Assembly: GCA_014381035.1 (NCBI GenBank)
Contig: JACMIS010000740.1
Span: 1-14,226, forward strand
Reading direction: 5' to 3'
Length of the DNA: 14,226 bases
Source of the DNA: Armatimonadota bacterium
GTDB taxonomy: Bacteria > Armatimonadota > Armatimonadia > Armatimonadales > Armatimonadaceae
Each line of letters starts with the position of its first letter. The first letter of the stretch is position 1. The notes under the pieces were generated by a model, which made no database searches, was not told where the DNA came from, and saw nothing but the letters and a program-made list of their open reading frames with translations. Below are positions 13,929 to 14,226 of the stretch, piece by piece. The position numbers and the translations under genes are program-made.

Positions 13929-14132
13929 TCAGGGACGATGGTCGGTCAAACGGCGGAAGAAATCTGCTTCGTGCCGCGACGTCGCGATAGTCGCGTCTAT
14001 CAGGGCGGAGGCTTCGTCCGTGCCGCGTGACGCGGCTAACTTTTCGGCGAGTCGTTCCTCGCGCCGGTCTTGGAGCCAGGGATAAACAAAAACGGATAAA
14101 GCGATCAGTGTCAGAACCAGAAAAGTAACCAT
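13929..14132 (-). CDS. Small single-pass membrane protein between cysD and cysNC
   Basis: A 67-residue protein that I do not recognise. Residues about 3-19 ([17 protein letters not shown]) form one membrane helix, followed by a charged helical tail ([17 protein letters not shown] and on) that ends in RRLTDHRP. The ATG at 14132 has GGGGGAG 9 bases upstream, one of the best ribosome sites in the window, which supports a real gene. It sits 43 bases after the probable cysD stop codon and 14 bases before cysNC, so all three are almost certainly one operon. The positive charges right after the helix suggest that the tail stays in the cytoplasm. It may tether or regulate the sulfate-activating complex, but that is inference from position only. 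Confidence 0.7.
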   Translation of the reverse strand: MVTFLVLTLIALSVFVYPWLQDRREERLAEKLAASRGTDEASALIDATIATSRHEADFFRRLTDHRP

Positions 14133-14175
14133 AAAACGGTCTCCCCCGGTTCTGACACGTCGCTTGGGGTGCGGG

Positions 14176-14226
14176 TTACATGAACCCCTTGGCCCGCAGT
14201 TTCTGCATGGCGTTGCGCTCGTGGTG
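14176..14226 (-). CDS. cysD: Probable CysD C-terminus (partial, runs off the window)
   Basis: Only the last 16 codons and the TAA (14176-14178) are in the window, read as HHERNAMQKLRAKGFM. CysD, the catalytic small subunit of sulfate adenylyltransferase, commonly ends in a pattern like xxSMExKKxxGYF, and the spacing of M, basic residues and G-aromatic here is compatible. The operon position upstream of cysNC is the stronger argument. The fragment is too short for a firm call. Confidence 0.45.
   Translation of the reverse strand, partial: HHERNAMQKLRAKGFM

Noticed and set aside
1..14226. CRISPR array, tRNA or rRNA genes, transposase or phage genes
   Set aside because: I looked for regular direct repeats with spacers, cloverleaf folds and mobile-element protein motifs and saw none.

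Overview
The window is GC-rich bacterial DNA with twelve recognisable genes, eleven of them complete. Ten lie on the minus strand and two on the plus strand (6160-8747). GTG and TTG starts are used, Shine-Dalgarno sites are clear in front of most genes, and one protein carries a PEP-CTERM-like sorting tail. A free-living Gram-negative-type bacterium with an outer envelope is likely. PEP-CTERM, GH78, MacB-type permease and sugar-acid dehydratase genes together would fit Armatimonadota or a similar environmental phylum, but there is no rRNA or strong marker here, so this is only a guess.

Layout from left to right. 115-1293 (-) is an enolase-superfamily sugar-acid dehydratase of D-galactonate dehydratase type, with its own sigma70-like promoter. 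1425-1949 (-) is a small membrane-anchored or exported protein of unknown function. 2299-4701 (-) is a GH78-like alpha-L-rhamnosidase with a TTG start set by a strong Shine-Dalgarno site. 4797-6023 (-) is a MacB/FtsX-type ABC permease with no ATPase beside it. 6160-6507 (+) is a TPR protein, coupled by a 4-base overlap to 6504-8747 (+), a YfhO-type multi-pass membrane protein. A minus-strand cluster follows, read from right to left: rplY/ctc (9951-10613), a family 2 glycosyltransferase (9199-9930) and a STAS-domain anti-sigma-factor antagonist (8734-9147). 10816-11733 (-) is the PEP-CTERM protein, with a hairpin in its leader and a terminator behind it. The right end is a sulfate-activation operon: the last 16 codons of a probable cysD (14176-14226), a 67-residue small membrane protein (13929-14132) and a fused cysNC (11932-13914).

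The two carbohydrate genes suggest use of plant or algal polysaccharide sugars. The sulfate genes make APS and PAPS from sulfate. The TPR/YfhO and glycosyltransferase genes point to envelope glycan or glycoprotein work.

The most unusual feature is a set of short repeats inside reading frames. cysNC carries two imperfectly palindromic insertions of about 83 bp, built partly from GTGGTCA-like heptamers. Both are read in the same frame, give related peptides, and sit in surface or linker positions. The YfhO gene carries a three-unit GGGGAAC/GGGGAGT heptamer block and a 44-bp C7/G8 palindrome. Together they look like a dispersed element family that tolerates being translated.
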